Shown here one piece after another: positions 26,491 through 33,266 of a DNA stretch of 64,000 nt. The DNA comes from Lacihabitans sp. CS3-21 (GTDB taxonomy: Bacteria; Bacteroidota; Bacteroidia; Cytophagales; Spirosomataceae): NCBI RefSeq assembly GCF_024343675.1, contig NZ_RJUD01000004.1, positions 1 through 64,000 on the forward strand. The letters are read 5' to 3'. Each line of letters starts with the position of its first letter. Positions within the stretch are counted from its first letter, which is position 1. Below the pieces are notes generated by a model. It saw nothing but the letters and a program-made list of their open reading frames with translations, did not search any database and had not been told where the DNA came from. The position numbers and the translations under genes were made by a program.

Positions 26491-26546
26491 ATTGGAAATC
26501 CTCTTTATCCAGCTTCGAGATTGTCCTGCGGAACATCTCGAAGAGC
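26489..26546. repeat. Palindrome-bearing repeat, copy 2
   Basis: Second copy of the element at 25618-25675. The core 26513-26543 is a perfect 9-bp inverted repeat (CTTCGAGAT/ATCTCGAAG); pairing extends inward to the TGC loop with two mismatches. It adjoins repeat copy A and lies about 65 bp downstream of the stop of the 26613 gene. Confidence 0.85.
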
Positions 26547-26612
26547 CGTGGAATTCATCTAATCTCTTGTCCAATCTAACTTTGAACTTGTTGTAAAACG
26601 TCGAATCAGTAT

Positions 26613-27095
26613 TTAATTTTTTATGTGGAAAGAATCTGTCACTTGAAAAAAAGTGGCTTTATTTGCTTCCCACATATCAGTCTTACAATTTATAGTAATT
26701 AAATAAAAATCCGAATTTTTTCTGAACGCAATTGTAACCCATTTTAAATTATTGTCAAAATGCTCATAATAAAATTTGGCTATGCCATCATTATTTGTCA
26801 TTTTAACATTTTCTGGGTTATCTTTTATTTCATTCATTTCTAATACAAACTCTCTTGTTTTTTCTAATGGAAAATCAATGCCAGATTCTCTTGAAACTGT
26901 GACTGCTCCATAATTTTCATTAGGCATGAAATTTAAAATTCCATTTTCGTTTGTCATTTTCCATATACTCGGATATTCAAGTGTAAACTTATCATCTTTA
27001 TACATAGTGAGTTTCTCAGTTTGTGTACAAGCTTGGTGTGATATTAGCCCTAAACCTAAAATTATTTTATAAAATGGATTAATCATTTTCATCAC
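26613..27095 (-). CDS. Small exported protein, PsbP/DUF1795-like
   Basis: 160 aa. The N-terminus (NPFYKIILGLGLISHQAC) looks like a signal with a possible lipobox, HQAC (Cys23). The body (YKDDKFTLEYPSIWKM ... MPNENYGAVTVSRESG) resembles the PsbP/Mog1-like fold of DUF1795-type lipoproteins. Function unknown. It lies between repeat copy B (upstream) and a palindrome (downstream), like its neighbour at 25681. Two adjacent Met codons at the start make 27095 or 27092 equally possible. Confidence 0.6.
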   Translation of the reverse strand: MMKMINPFYKIILGLGLISHQACTQTEKLTMYKDDKFTLEYPSIWKMTNENGILNFMPNENYGAVTVSRESGIDFPLEKTREFVLEMNEIKDNPENVKMTNNDGIAKFYYEHFDNNLKWVTIAFRKNSDFYLITINCKTDMWEANKATFFQVTDSFHIKN

Positions 27096-27146
27096 TTTTT
27101 AATTTGATTATAACTTATCAATATACACTAAATAGTTTTATTTTTT

Positions 27147-27410
27147 TTCCAACGAACAGCTATTATGGTTTTCGGAGTTATTTTAGAGCTGCTGCCACTG
27201 CAATTATTTTATTAATTATCAAGTCTTTACATAATGCTTCCTTTTGGAGACAAACCAACTTTAAGTGCCAACGTTGATAAATAGTTGCCCAATACTATGC
27301 GTGCTAAGGACTGAACAGCGTAGAGGCGGCTGTGCTTAAATGTCGCTAACCAAATCTGTATACCAAGTACTGAAAAAAGAAATTGAAAAGCAAAAGAATT
27401 TATTTTTCGG
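27147..27410. repeat. ~264-bp dispersed repeat, copy B
   Basis: Diverged copy of 26237-26490 in the same orientation (see that entry for shared blocks). On the minus strand it ends CGTTGGAA about 50 bp before the ATG of the 26613 gene. It contains an 82-codon open frame that I take as fortuitous because the copy A equivalent is not conserved as protein. Confidence 0.8.
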
Positions 27411-27442
27411 AAAGAAATCTTATCAAATATTATTTCTAGTAG

Positions 27443-27472
27443 CAAAAAAAAGGGCGACTTGAAAAGTCGCCC
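27443..27472 (-). terminator. Terminator of sucC
   Basis: 9-bp perfect stem GGGCGACTT/AAGTCGCCC with GAA loop, followed on the minus strand by eight T. Lies 25 bp after the sucC stop. Confidence 0.9.
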
Positions 27473-27497
27473 CACACAAAAAATATTTATAATAATA

Positions 27498-28709
27498 TTA
27501 CGCCAATACCTTAGTAATCAAGTCAGCAGCGTCTTTTAGCAATACGGCTGAGTACACTTTTAGGCCTGAGTCATTGATGATTTTGGCTCCTTCTTCGGCG
27601 TTGGTACCTTGTAGTCTTACGATAATCGGCACAGGAATGTCTCCGATAGATTTGTAGGCTTCTACAATACCCGCAGCCACCCTGTCGCAACGCACAATTC
27701 CTCCGAAAATATTCACGAAAATGGCTTTTACGTTAGGATCTTTCAATATCAACCTGAAACCAGCTTCTACCGTTACGGCGTTTGCACCACCACCTACGTC
27801 TAAGAAGTTAGCAGGATCACCACCCTTAAGCTTGATGATGTCCATGGTAGCCATGGCCAAACCAGCCCCGTTCACCATACAACCTACGTTTCCATCTAGT
27901 TTTACATAGTTCAGGTCGCTTTCAGAAGCTTCCACTTCCATTGGATCTTCCTCAGCTTTGTCTCTCAAGGCTGCCAAGTCTTTGTGACGGAACAAGGCGT
28001 TGTCGTCCAAACTTACTTTGGCATCAACGGCCAATATTTTATCGTCAGAAGTTTTCAAAACTGGGTTAATTTCAAACATCGCCGAGTCTGTTTCCTCATA
28101 AGCTTTGTAAAGGCTCATTAAGAACGCTACCATTTCTTTGTTGGCATTGCCTGTCATACCTAGTTTGTAAGCCACCTTACGAGCTTGGAAGCCCTGTAAA
28201 CCTACTCTTGGGTCTATCCATTCTTTGATGATTTTCTCTGGCGTATGCTCAGCTACTTCTTCAATGTCCATACCACCTTCGGTAGAAGCCATGATGACGT
28301 TGCAAGCTCTGCCTCTGTCCAAAAGAATAGAAACATACAATTCTTTCGGCTCAGAATCACCAGGGTAATAAACGTCTTCGGCAATCAAAATTTTGTTCAC
28401 CACTTTGCCTTCAGCACCAGTTTGAATGGTCACGAGTGTGTTTCCAAGCAAATTCGTAGCGATGGTTTTTACATCATCAGCAGATTTGGCCAATTGCACA
28501 CCTCTTTGCTCAGTTCCGACAATTTTCCCTTTTCCTCTACCACCTGCATGTATCTGAGATTTTACAACCGCAAACTTCGAATTTGTTCTTTCGGCTATTT
28601 GCTGATAAGCAGCGATGGCCTCGTCTGGGGTAGAAGCAACAATTCCTTGTTGAACTCTTACACCATATTTCGATAAAATTTCTTTACCTTGGTACTCGTG
28701 AATATTCAT
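27498..28709 (-). CDS. sucC: Succinate-CoA ligase, ADP-forming, beta subunit
   Basis: 403-aa TCA-cycle enzyme subunit; with the alpha subunit it interconverts succinyl-CoA and succinate with ATP formation. N-terminal ATP-grasp motif MNIHEYQGKEILSKYGV, the K-S-Q-I-H-A-G-G-R-G-K-G lysine loop (near 50-60), FEINPVL, and the C-terminal ligase part with NGAGLAMATMD, GGGA and FVNIFGGIVRCD. Full family length. sucD is not next to it. It uses more C/G-rich codons than its neighbours, as expected of a highly expressed gene. Confidence 0.97.
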   Translation of the reverse strand: MNIHEYQGKEILSKYGVRVQQGIVASTPDEAIAAYQQIAERTNSKFAVVKSQIHAGGRGKGKIVGTEQRGVQLAKSADDVKTIATNLLGNTLVTIQTGAEGKVVNKILIAEDVYYPGDSEPKELYVSILLDRGRACNVIMASTEGGMDIEEVAEHTPEKIIKEWIDPRVGLQGFQARKVAYKLGMTGNANKEMVAFLMSLYKAYEETDSAMFEINPVLKTSDDKILAVDAKVSLDDNALFRHKDLAALRDKAEEDPMEVEASESDLNYVKLDGNVGCMVNGAGLAMATMDIIKLKGGDPANFLDVGGGANAVTVEAGFRLILKDPNVKAIFVNIFGGIVRCDRVAAGIVEAYKSIGDIPVPIIVRLQGTNAEEGAKIINDSGLKVYSAVLLKDAADLITKVLA

Positions 28710-28819
28710 AATTTATTAAATAAAAATTGAACTTTTCTAATTTTTTGCCAAATTAGCAAATTATTACACTTTTTAAAAATTTATTTCGAAAAAATAAGCA
28801 AAGAATTACAGAAAAATAT

Positions 28820-29470
28820 ATGTTGGAAGGATCAAATATTTACAAAAAATACGGCTCAATTGAGGTTTTAAAGGATATTTCACTGCAAATACAGCCTTCT
28901 GAGATAGTTTCTATCGTAGGGGCTTCGGGTGCAGGCAAGAGTACACTTTTGCATATATTGGGTACGCTTGACAAGGCAGATTCTGGAAAAATATATTTGG
29001 ATAAAATAGAGTTGAGCCAACTGGATAACAAGGCACTGGCCAAAGTAAGAAACGAGAAAATTGGCTTTATTTTCCAGTTTCATAACCTCATGGCAGAGCT
29101 TACCGCCAAAGAAAATATCTGTTTGCCGGCTTGGGTTGGCAAAAAAGGTAAAGAGGAAACAGAAAAACGTGCTGAAATTTTGTTAGATGCTTTGAAAATT
29201 TCGCACCGTGCGGATCATTTGCCATCTGAAATGTCAGGCGGTGAACAGCAACGCGTAGCGGTAGCGAGGGCATTAATCAACTCGCCAAAATTCGTCTTTG
29301 CCGATGAACCAAGCGGAAACCTAGACACCAAGAACGCCGAAGAGCTCCATTCACTATTTTTCGAGCTCAGAAACACTTTTGGCTGTTCATTTGTTATCGT
29401 TACACACAACCCATCACTCGCCGAACGCTCTGACCGAACCATTGAATTAAAAGACGGAAGAATATTATGA
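28820..29470 (+). CDS. LolD-type ABC transporter ATPase
   Basis: 216-aa ATPase. Walker A GASGAGKST (34-42), Q-loop FQFHNLMAELTA, signature SGGEQQRVAVARAL (near 139), Walker B FVFADEPSGNLD and H-loop VTHN are all intact. It is closest to LolD of the lipoprotein-releasing LolCDE complex, though MacB/FtsE-type ATPases look similar. No permease is adjacent; a LolC/E-like permease is at 55549 in this window. Overlaps yhhQ by 4 bp (ATGA). Confidence 0.85.
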   Translation: MLEGSNIYKKYGSIEVLKDISLQIQPSEIVSIVGASGAGKSTLLHILGTLDKADSGKIYLDKIELSQLDNKALAKVRNEKIGFIFQFHNLMAELTAKENICLPAWVGKKGKEETEKRAEILLDALKISHRADHLPSEMSGGEQQRVAVARALINSPKFVFADEPSGNLDTKNAEELHSLFFELRNTFGCSFVIVTHNPSLAERSDRTIELKDGRIL

Positions 29471-30234
29471 TTGGAAGTAAAAAACAAATCTTATTTATTG
29501 TTCTCTGCGGTATTTTTATCACAAATGCCTTAGTTGCAGAGATTATTGGAGCAAAAATATTCTCCTTAGAAGGAATTTTTGGCCTAAAACCAGCTCAAAT
29601 AGACCTTTTAGGCTACAAATTAGATTTTAATCTTACTGCGGGAGTGCTGAATTGGCCCATCGTATTCATTATTTCAGATATCATTAATGAATATTTTGGA
29701 GTAAAAGGTGTAAAAATTATCTCTTACTTAACGGCAGCTCTTATAGCCTATGCCTTTTTGATACTCTATGGAGCTACAAGTCTTCCTCCAGCACAATTTT
29801 GGCTAGACATCAACAGTGTAGATGCACAAGGAAAATCATTGAATATCAACAATGCCTTTAGTTTGATTTTACGTCAAGGAATGGGGATAATGTTGGGTAG
29901 TATCATAGCTTTTTTGTTCGGACAAATACTGGATGCTTTGATATTTAGAAAGTTACGTCAAATGACTACCAATAAGTTCCTTTGGGTTAGAGCTACAGGG
30001 TCTACCTTAGTCTCTCAGTTGATTGACAGTTTTGTGGTGTTATTTATTGCGTTTTTTGTTTTTGGCAATTGGCCATTCAGTCAAATCATAGCCGTTGCAT
30101 CAGTAAATTATATCTACAAATTTATCATAGCTGTTTTGATGACGCCTTTTATTTACCTGATTCACTACGCCATCGACAAATATCTTGGTAAATATGAGTC
30201 AAACGAAATGATAGCAAAAGCTACTTATCAGTAA
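29467..30234 (+). CDS. Queuosine precursor transporter (YhhQ/VUT family)
   Basis: 255-aa inner-membrane protein with about six membrane helices. It matches the YhhQ family, which takes up preQ0/preQ1 for queuosine tRNA modification. Typical elements: TNALVAEIIGAKIF near the start, VFIISDIINEYFGVKG, WVRATGSTLVSQLIDSFVV and KFIIAVLMTPFIYL. Translationally coupled to the upstream ATPase gene, though no functional link is evident. Its 3' end overlaps a convergent small gene by 14 bp. Confidence 0.9.
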   Translation: MIGSKKQILFIVLCGIFITNALVAEIIGAKIFSLEGIFGLKPAQIDLLGYKLDFNLTAGVLNWPIVFIISDIINEYFGVKGVKIISYLTAALIAYAFLILYGATSLPPAQFWLDINSVDAQGKSLNINNAFSLILRQGMGIMLGSIIAFLFGQILDALIFRKLRQMTTNKFLWVRATGSTLVSQLIDSFVVLFIAFFVFGNWPFSQIIAVASVNYIYKFIIAVLMTPFIYLIHYAIDKYLGKYESNEMIAKATYQ

Positions 30235-30391
30235 TTTCTTGAGTGGTTGGGCATGTTGAACACGCACCAGAGCTACAAGAGGCACAGGCTCCAGCTTTAC
30301 CTTTTGCTTGCTTCATAAATAAGCTTACAATGTATTTGATAGCAATGCCAAATACAACAATAATGAAGATATTTTCGAGTAATTGTATCAT
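30221..30391 (-). CDS. Small Cys-rich membrane protein, FeoB-associated-like
   Basis: A 56-codon gene with ATG at 30391 and stop TAG at 30223-30221. An N-terminal hydrophobic helix (LLENIFIIVVFGIAIKYIV, about 4-22) is followed by a basic stretch and four cysteines spaced CxxC-x4-CxxC (C36, C39, C44, C47). This matches the layout of FeoB-associated Cys-rich membrane proteins of Bacteroidota. No feoA/feoB is in the window, so a role in iron transport is only a family-based guess; metal binding by the cysteines is likely. It overlaps yhhQ tail to tail. Confidence 0.75.
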   Translation of the reverse strand: MIQLLENIFIIVVFGIAIKYIVSLFMKQAKGKAGACASCSSGACSTCPTTQEITDK

Positions 30392-30421
30392 TTCGCTGTT
30401 GTTTAAATTATTGTAGAAATC

Positions 30422-30572
30422 GTTGGCTTCGGCTCCGCTCAGCCTCCGATATACTCATTTCCAATAAATTTTCTCATAATATCAAAAACCTTTGACGGCT
30501 TAGCAGAGCGAAAGCCAAGCGGTAGTTGAGCGAAGCCATTTCTACTCGGTGGCTGAGCGGAGTCGAAGCCAC
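30422..30572. repeat. Cluster of REP-like palindromes
   Basis: Three GC-rich palindromic units in an otherwise AT-rich gap: 30425-30444 (GGCTTCGGCTCCGCTCAGCC), 30497-30516 (GGCTTAGCAGAGCGAAAGCC) and 30549-30572 (GTGGCT ... AGCCAC), with a related half at 30528-30536. The first and last are the same motif in opposite orientation. The layout resembles REP/BIME clusters. It lies between two minus-strand genes. Confidence 0.75.
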
Positions 30573-30583
30573 GAATATCGAAG

Positions 30584-31096
30584 CTAGTTCATCGCCAATT
30601 TAATATGCTCCAAATGATGCTCCGAATGCCATCTATACAGGGCAATTACATTTCTTAGAATATAGGTCCTTTGATATCCATTGTGATAAAAAGTTTTCTC
30701 AAAATCTTCTTGTTTAAGATTTCTGAAAATAAAGACCAGTCTTTCATGTAGACCTTCAATGATATTTAGTGAGCTTTCAATAGGCAATTTAGAATCTGGT
30801 AAATTTGCCCAATCACCCTCGCTGTAGCCTTTTATAGTCGGATTTTCTTCCGTTAATGCACATTTAACACGTATGTACATGTTTGAGTGCGAGTCGGCCA
30901 CATGATGTACCACTTGTCTGACTGTCCATCCTTCTGGGCGATATGGTGTATCCAAAATGTCGTCTGGTAAACCTGTCACCAATTCTCTCAAGATTTTAGG
31001 GAAATCTTCTAGGTAGTTAATTGCACCACTTAACGATTCATAAGGGTACTCTTTGGTGTTATCAAATTTGCCGATGGGGTATTTTAGGTTTTCCAT
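30584..31096 (-). CDS. DinB/YfiT family metal-dependent hydrolase (bacillithiol transferase-like)
   Basis: 170 aa of the YfiT/BstA branch of the DinB fold. The three-His metal site is visible: H in VRQVVHHVADSH (near 64-71) and the HSEHHLEHI motif near the C-terminus (157-165). Start motif YPIGKF and PYRPEGWTVRQ are family-typical. Some relatives transfer bacillithiol to toxic compounds; others are uncharacterised. It stands after a 165-bp gap that holds no other feature I can name. Confidence 0.85.
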   Translation of the reverse strand: MENLKYPIGKFDNTKEYPYESLSGAINYLEDFPKILRELVTGLPDDILDTPYRPEGWTVRQVVHHVADSHSNMYIRVKCALTEENPTIKGYSEGDWANLPDSKLPIESSLNIIEGLHERLVFIFRNLKQEDFEKTFYHNGYQRTYILRNVIALYRWHSEHHLEHIKLAMN

Positions 31097-31261
31097 ATTT
31101 TTGTTGTTATATTTTTAGTCACAGAGTTTTATAGTGTTCTTTTTTATTCACTTTTCGTTTTTGAGTTTAACGGAGTTTTCGCTTTGCTCATTTCCGCATC
31201 GTCAACTTGAATTTAAGCTTTTAAAACTTAGCGTCTTTGCGTTAAAAAAAGTCAGCCGATA

Positions 31262-32050
31262 TTACCAAAAACGCTTTATTTCTGCTAAAAGTTCGGTTTG
31301 TACGGCACTTCCTGCGATGATATCGCCGCCGAAAAGGTAATTGTCACCACCCGAGAAATCCGTGACCTTCCCTCCTGCTTCAGTGACCAAAAGAACACCA
31401 GCTGCCATATCCCAAGAATTGAGATTGTACTCAAAAAAGCCATCGTACATTCCGGCTGCCACGTAGGCTAAATCTAGGGCTGCGGAACCAAATCTTCGTA
31501 AGCCATGCGTTTTTTGCATCAAAGACTCTAAGATTTGGATATATTTCTCCATTTCTTCAAACTTATAGTATGGAAACCCTGTAGCAAACAAACTTTGTCC
31601 AAAAGTATGATTATCAGATACTTTTATTGCAGAATCGTTTCTAAAAGCACCACCACCTTTCGTTGCCCAAAACATATCATGGGTGCAAATGTTGTATACC
31701 ACTCCAATGAGTACATCCTTTCCTTCAGCTAGTGCCAAACTCACTGAATAATGAGGTAATCCATGCACGAAATTAGCAGTTCCGTCCAAGGGGTCTATAA
31801 TCCAATTCAATCCGTCTTGATCTCCTGTAGCAACTGTTCCCTCTTCTGTAATGAAACAAATTTCGGGATTAATGGCTTTCAGTCTGGTAACAATCAGATT
31901 TTCAGCTTCTTTGTCCACATAAGACACCACGTTATTTATGTCTTTGTATTCTATCGAATTGGTCTTAAATTTAAGAGCTTCATTGGCTATAAATTCTCCA
32001 GCCTCTTTGGCTATTCCTTGTACTTGTTCAACTATTGATTTTAAATCCAT
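31262..32050 (-). CDS. suhB: Inositol monophosphatase family protein
   Basis: 262-aa Mg-dependent phosphatase. Motif A WIIDPLDGTANFVHGLP (near 84-100), the upstream metal ligand Glu in FITEEGT (70-76), and motif B SWDMAAGVLLVTEAGG (near 216-231) are complete. It may act on inositol phosphate or act as SuhB in rRNA antitermination. Its start overlaps the 3' end of the DUF4105 gene by 23 bp, so the two are coupled. Confidence 0.9.
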   Translation of the reverse strand: MDLKSIVEQVQGIAKEAGEFIANEALKFKTNSIEYKDINNVVSYVDKEAENLIVTRLKAINPEICFITEEGTVATGDQDGLNWIIDPLDGTANFVHGLPHYSVSLALAEGKDVLIGVVYNICTHDMFWATKGGGAFRNDSAIKVSDNHTFGQSLFATGFPYYKFEEMEKYIQILESLMQKTHGLRRFGSAALDLAYVAAGMYDGFFEYNLNSWDMAAGVLLVTEAGGKVTDFSGGDNYLFGGDIIAGSAVQTELLAEIKRFW

Positions 32051-33209
32051 GGTTATTTTTTAAAATGAAAGCTACTCTGATTAATGCTGTGAGTATAATT
32101 GGTATTATGGCTAGTGGGATTCCTTGAGGTTTATAACCCCAAGCCAGCAATAATCCTATATTTATCAAGGCATATATCCAAAGTAATAGTTTTGTTATAG
32201 CAGTTTTTTTTACAAAAAATATCATCGGAAACATAATCGGAAAAGCCCAGATTACATTCATGTTTTTTTCAGTAACACCATGATCTGTTACGAACCAAAG
32301 TCCTAGAAAAAACCAACCTGCAATTCCCAAAATAGAAAAGAATATTTTATCAAAAAATAGTTTTTTATTTCCTGATTTAATTTGCCAAAAAGTAAAGATA
32401 GCCACTAGTCCGAATAGCAAAGAGAAAACTACAAAGGGCGAAAATATAGAAGAAGAAACACTTGGTGGCTCTACTGCAGTATGCTGAATTTTACCTAAAA
32501 CAAAAGGCTGTATTACACCGTCGTGAACAATCGTTGCTGAGTCAAAACCAACAGAAAGGTTTTCCGGAAGAAACATGGCTCCTGATTCTTTCGTTTTTTC
32601 GTCAGAAGGCAAGCCAATAGCGAGACTCATGCCAAAATTCATCCAAGGCTTCTTTTTACTTGCATATTTGTCTATCCACTCGCGATAGGTTGAGTCAGCA
32701 TGCAAGGTCGGTGAAAACTGAAGCGAATCTTTACAAACTTGTTGTAAAATATCCCGAATTCTACTGGCACAATTGTAGTAGAAAAAACGGTATTTGTATT
32801 CCCGATTTTCTGGTAAATAATTGTTGGTCAAAAATTGATGAAGGTCCTCTTTTTGTTGGGCTGATAAATTTAAAATTTGTTCAGATGCCGAGCGATTTTC
32901 TTTGAATTTGTAATGGTCAATAAATGGCTGGAAATCGTATTTTGCCATTTTATAAGGTAAGGTTCCTTTTAAAAACTTTACCACAAAACCAGGCTGGTCA
33001 AAGCTGAAAGTTCCATAATCGTAACACTCATTTATGCCATTTACGGGATCATTTAGGTGCAATACCGTATGACCCCATATTTGATAGATGGCGTCTTCCG
33101 ACGAACCTGTAGAAATCGTAACCAAGCCAAATTTGGCTTCTTTCGAAAGTTGCTGAGCTTGGCTACTTAATGCAGCAACTAAGCAAATGAATAAGAATAG
33201 TTTTTTCAT
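32028..33209 (-). CDS. DUF4105 (Lnb N-terminal periplasmic) protein
   Basis: 393 aa. Signal peptide (1-18, SSQAQ), then a DUF4105 domain (about 25-190) with the conserved IWGHTVLHLNDP (His) and FFYYNCASRIRDIL (Cys) motifs of a papain-like (NlpC/P60-related) fold, then four or five hydrophobic segments in the C-terminal third (about 255-385). This is the typical Bacteroidota architecture; the role is unknown, perhaps a periplasmic peptidase anchored to the inner membrane. The ATG directly follows the T-run of a terminator hairpin. Confidence 0.85.
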   Translation of the reverse strand: MKKLFLFICLVAALSSQAQQLSKEAKFGLVTISTGSSEDAIYQIWGHTVLHLNDPVNGINECYDYGTFSFDQPGFVVKFLKGTLPYKMAKYDFQPFIDHYKFKENRSASEQILNLSAQQKEDLHQFLTNNYLPENREYKYRFFYYNCASRIRDILQQVCKDSLQFSPTLHADSTYREWIDKYASKKKPWMNFGMSLAIGLPSDEKTKESGAMFLPENLSVGFDSATIVHDGVIQPFVLGKIQHTAVEPPSVSSSIFSPFVVFSLLFGLVAIFTFWQIKSGNKKLFFDKIFFSILGIAGWFFLGLWFVTDHGVTEKNMNVIWAFPIMFPMIFFVKKTAITKLLLWIYALINIGLLLAWGYKPQGIPLAIIPIILTALIRVAFILKNNHGFKINS

Positions 33210-33213
33210 AAAA

Positions 33214-33247
33214 CAAAAATAGCACGAGAAACCTTTCCCGTGCTATC
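33214..33247 (-). terminator. Terminator hairpin after clpC
   Basis: On the minus strand ATAGCACGGGAA pairs with TTCTCGTGCTAT (12 bp, one G-T pair, loop AGGT) and is followed by TTTTGTTTT. It lies about 20 bp past the clpC stop, and its T-run ends against the ATG of the next gene at 33209. Confidence 0.75.
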
Positions 33248-33266
33248 GATTTATATTTTTTAAAAA

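Noticed and set aside
27227-27475. 82-codon open frame within repeat copy B (minus).
   Set aside because: It runs through the repeat and the sucC terminator hairpin. Copy A breaks the frame, so it is not under selection as protein.
31097-31261. Possible gene or ncRNA in the gap between the bstA-like and suhB genes.
   Set aside because: No start codon with a good frame and no stable hairpin; the words AGCGTCTTTGCGTT are too short to be a supported element.
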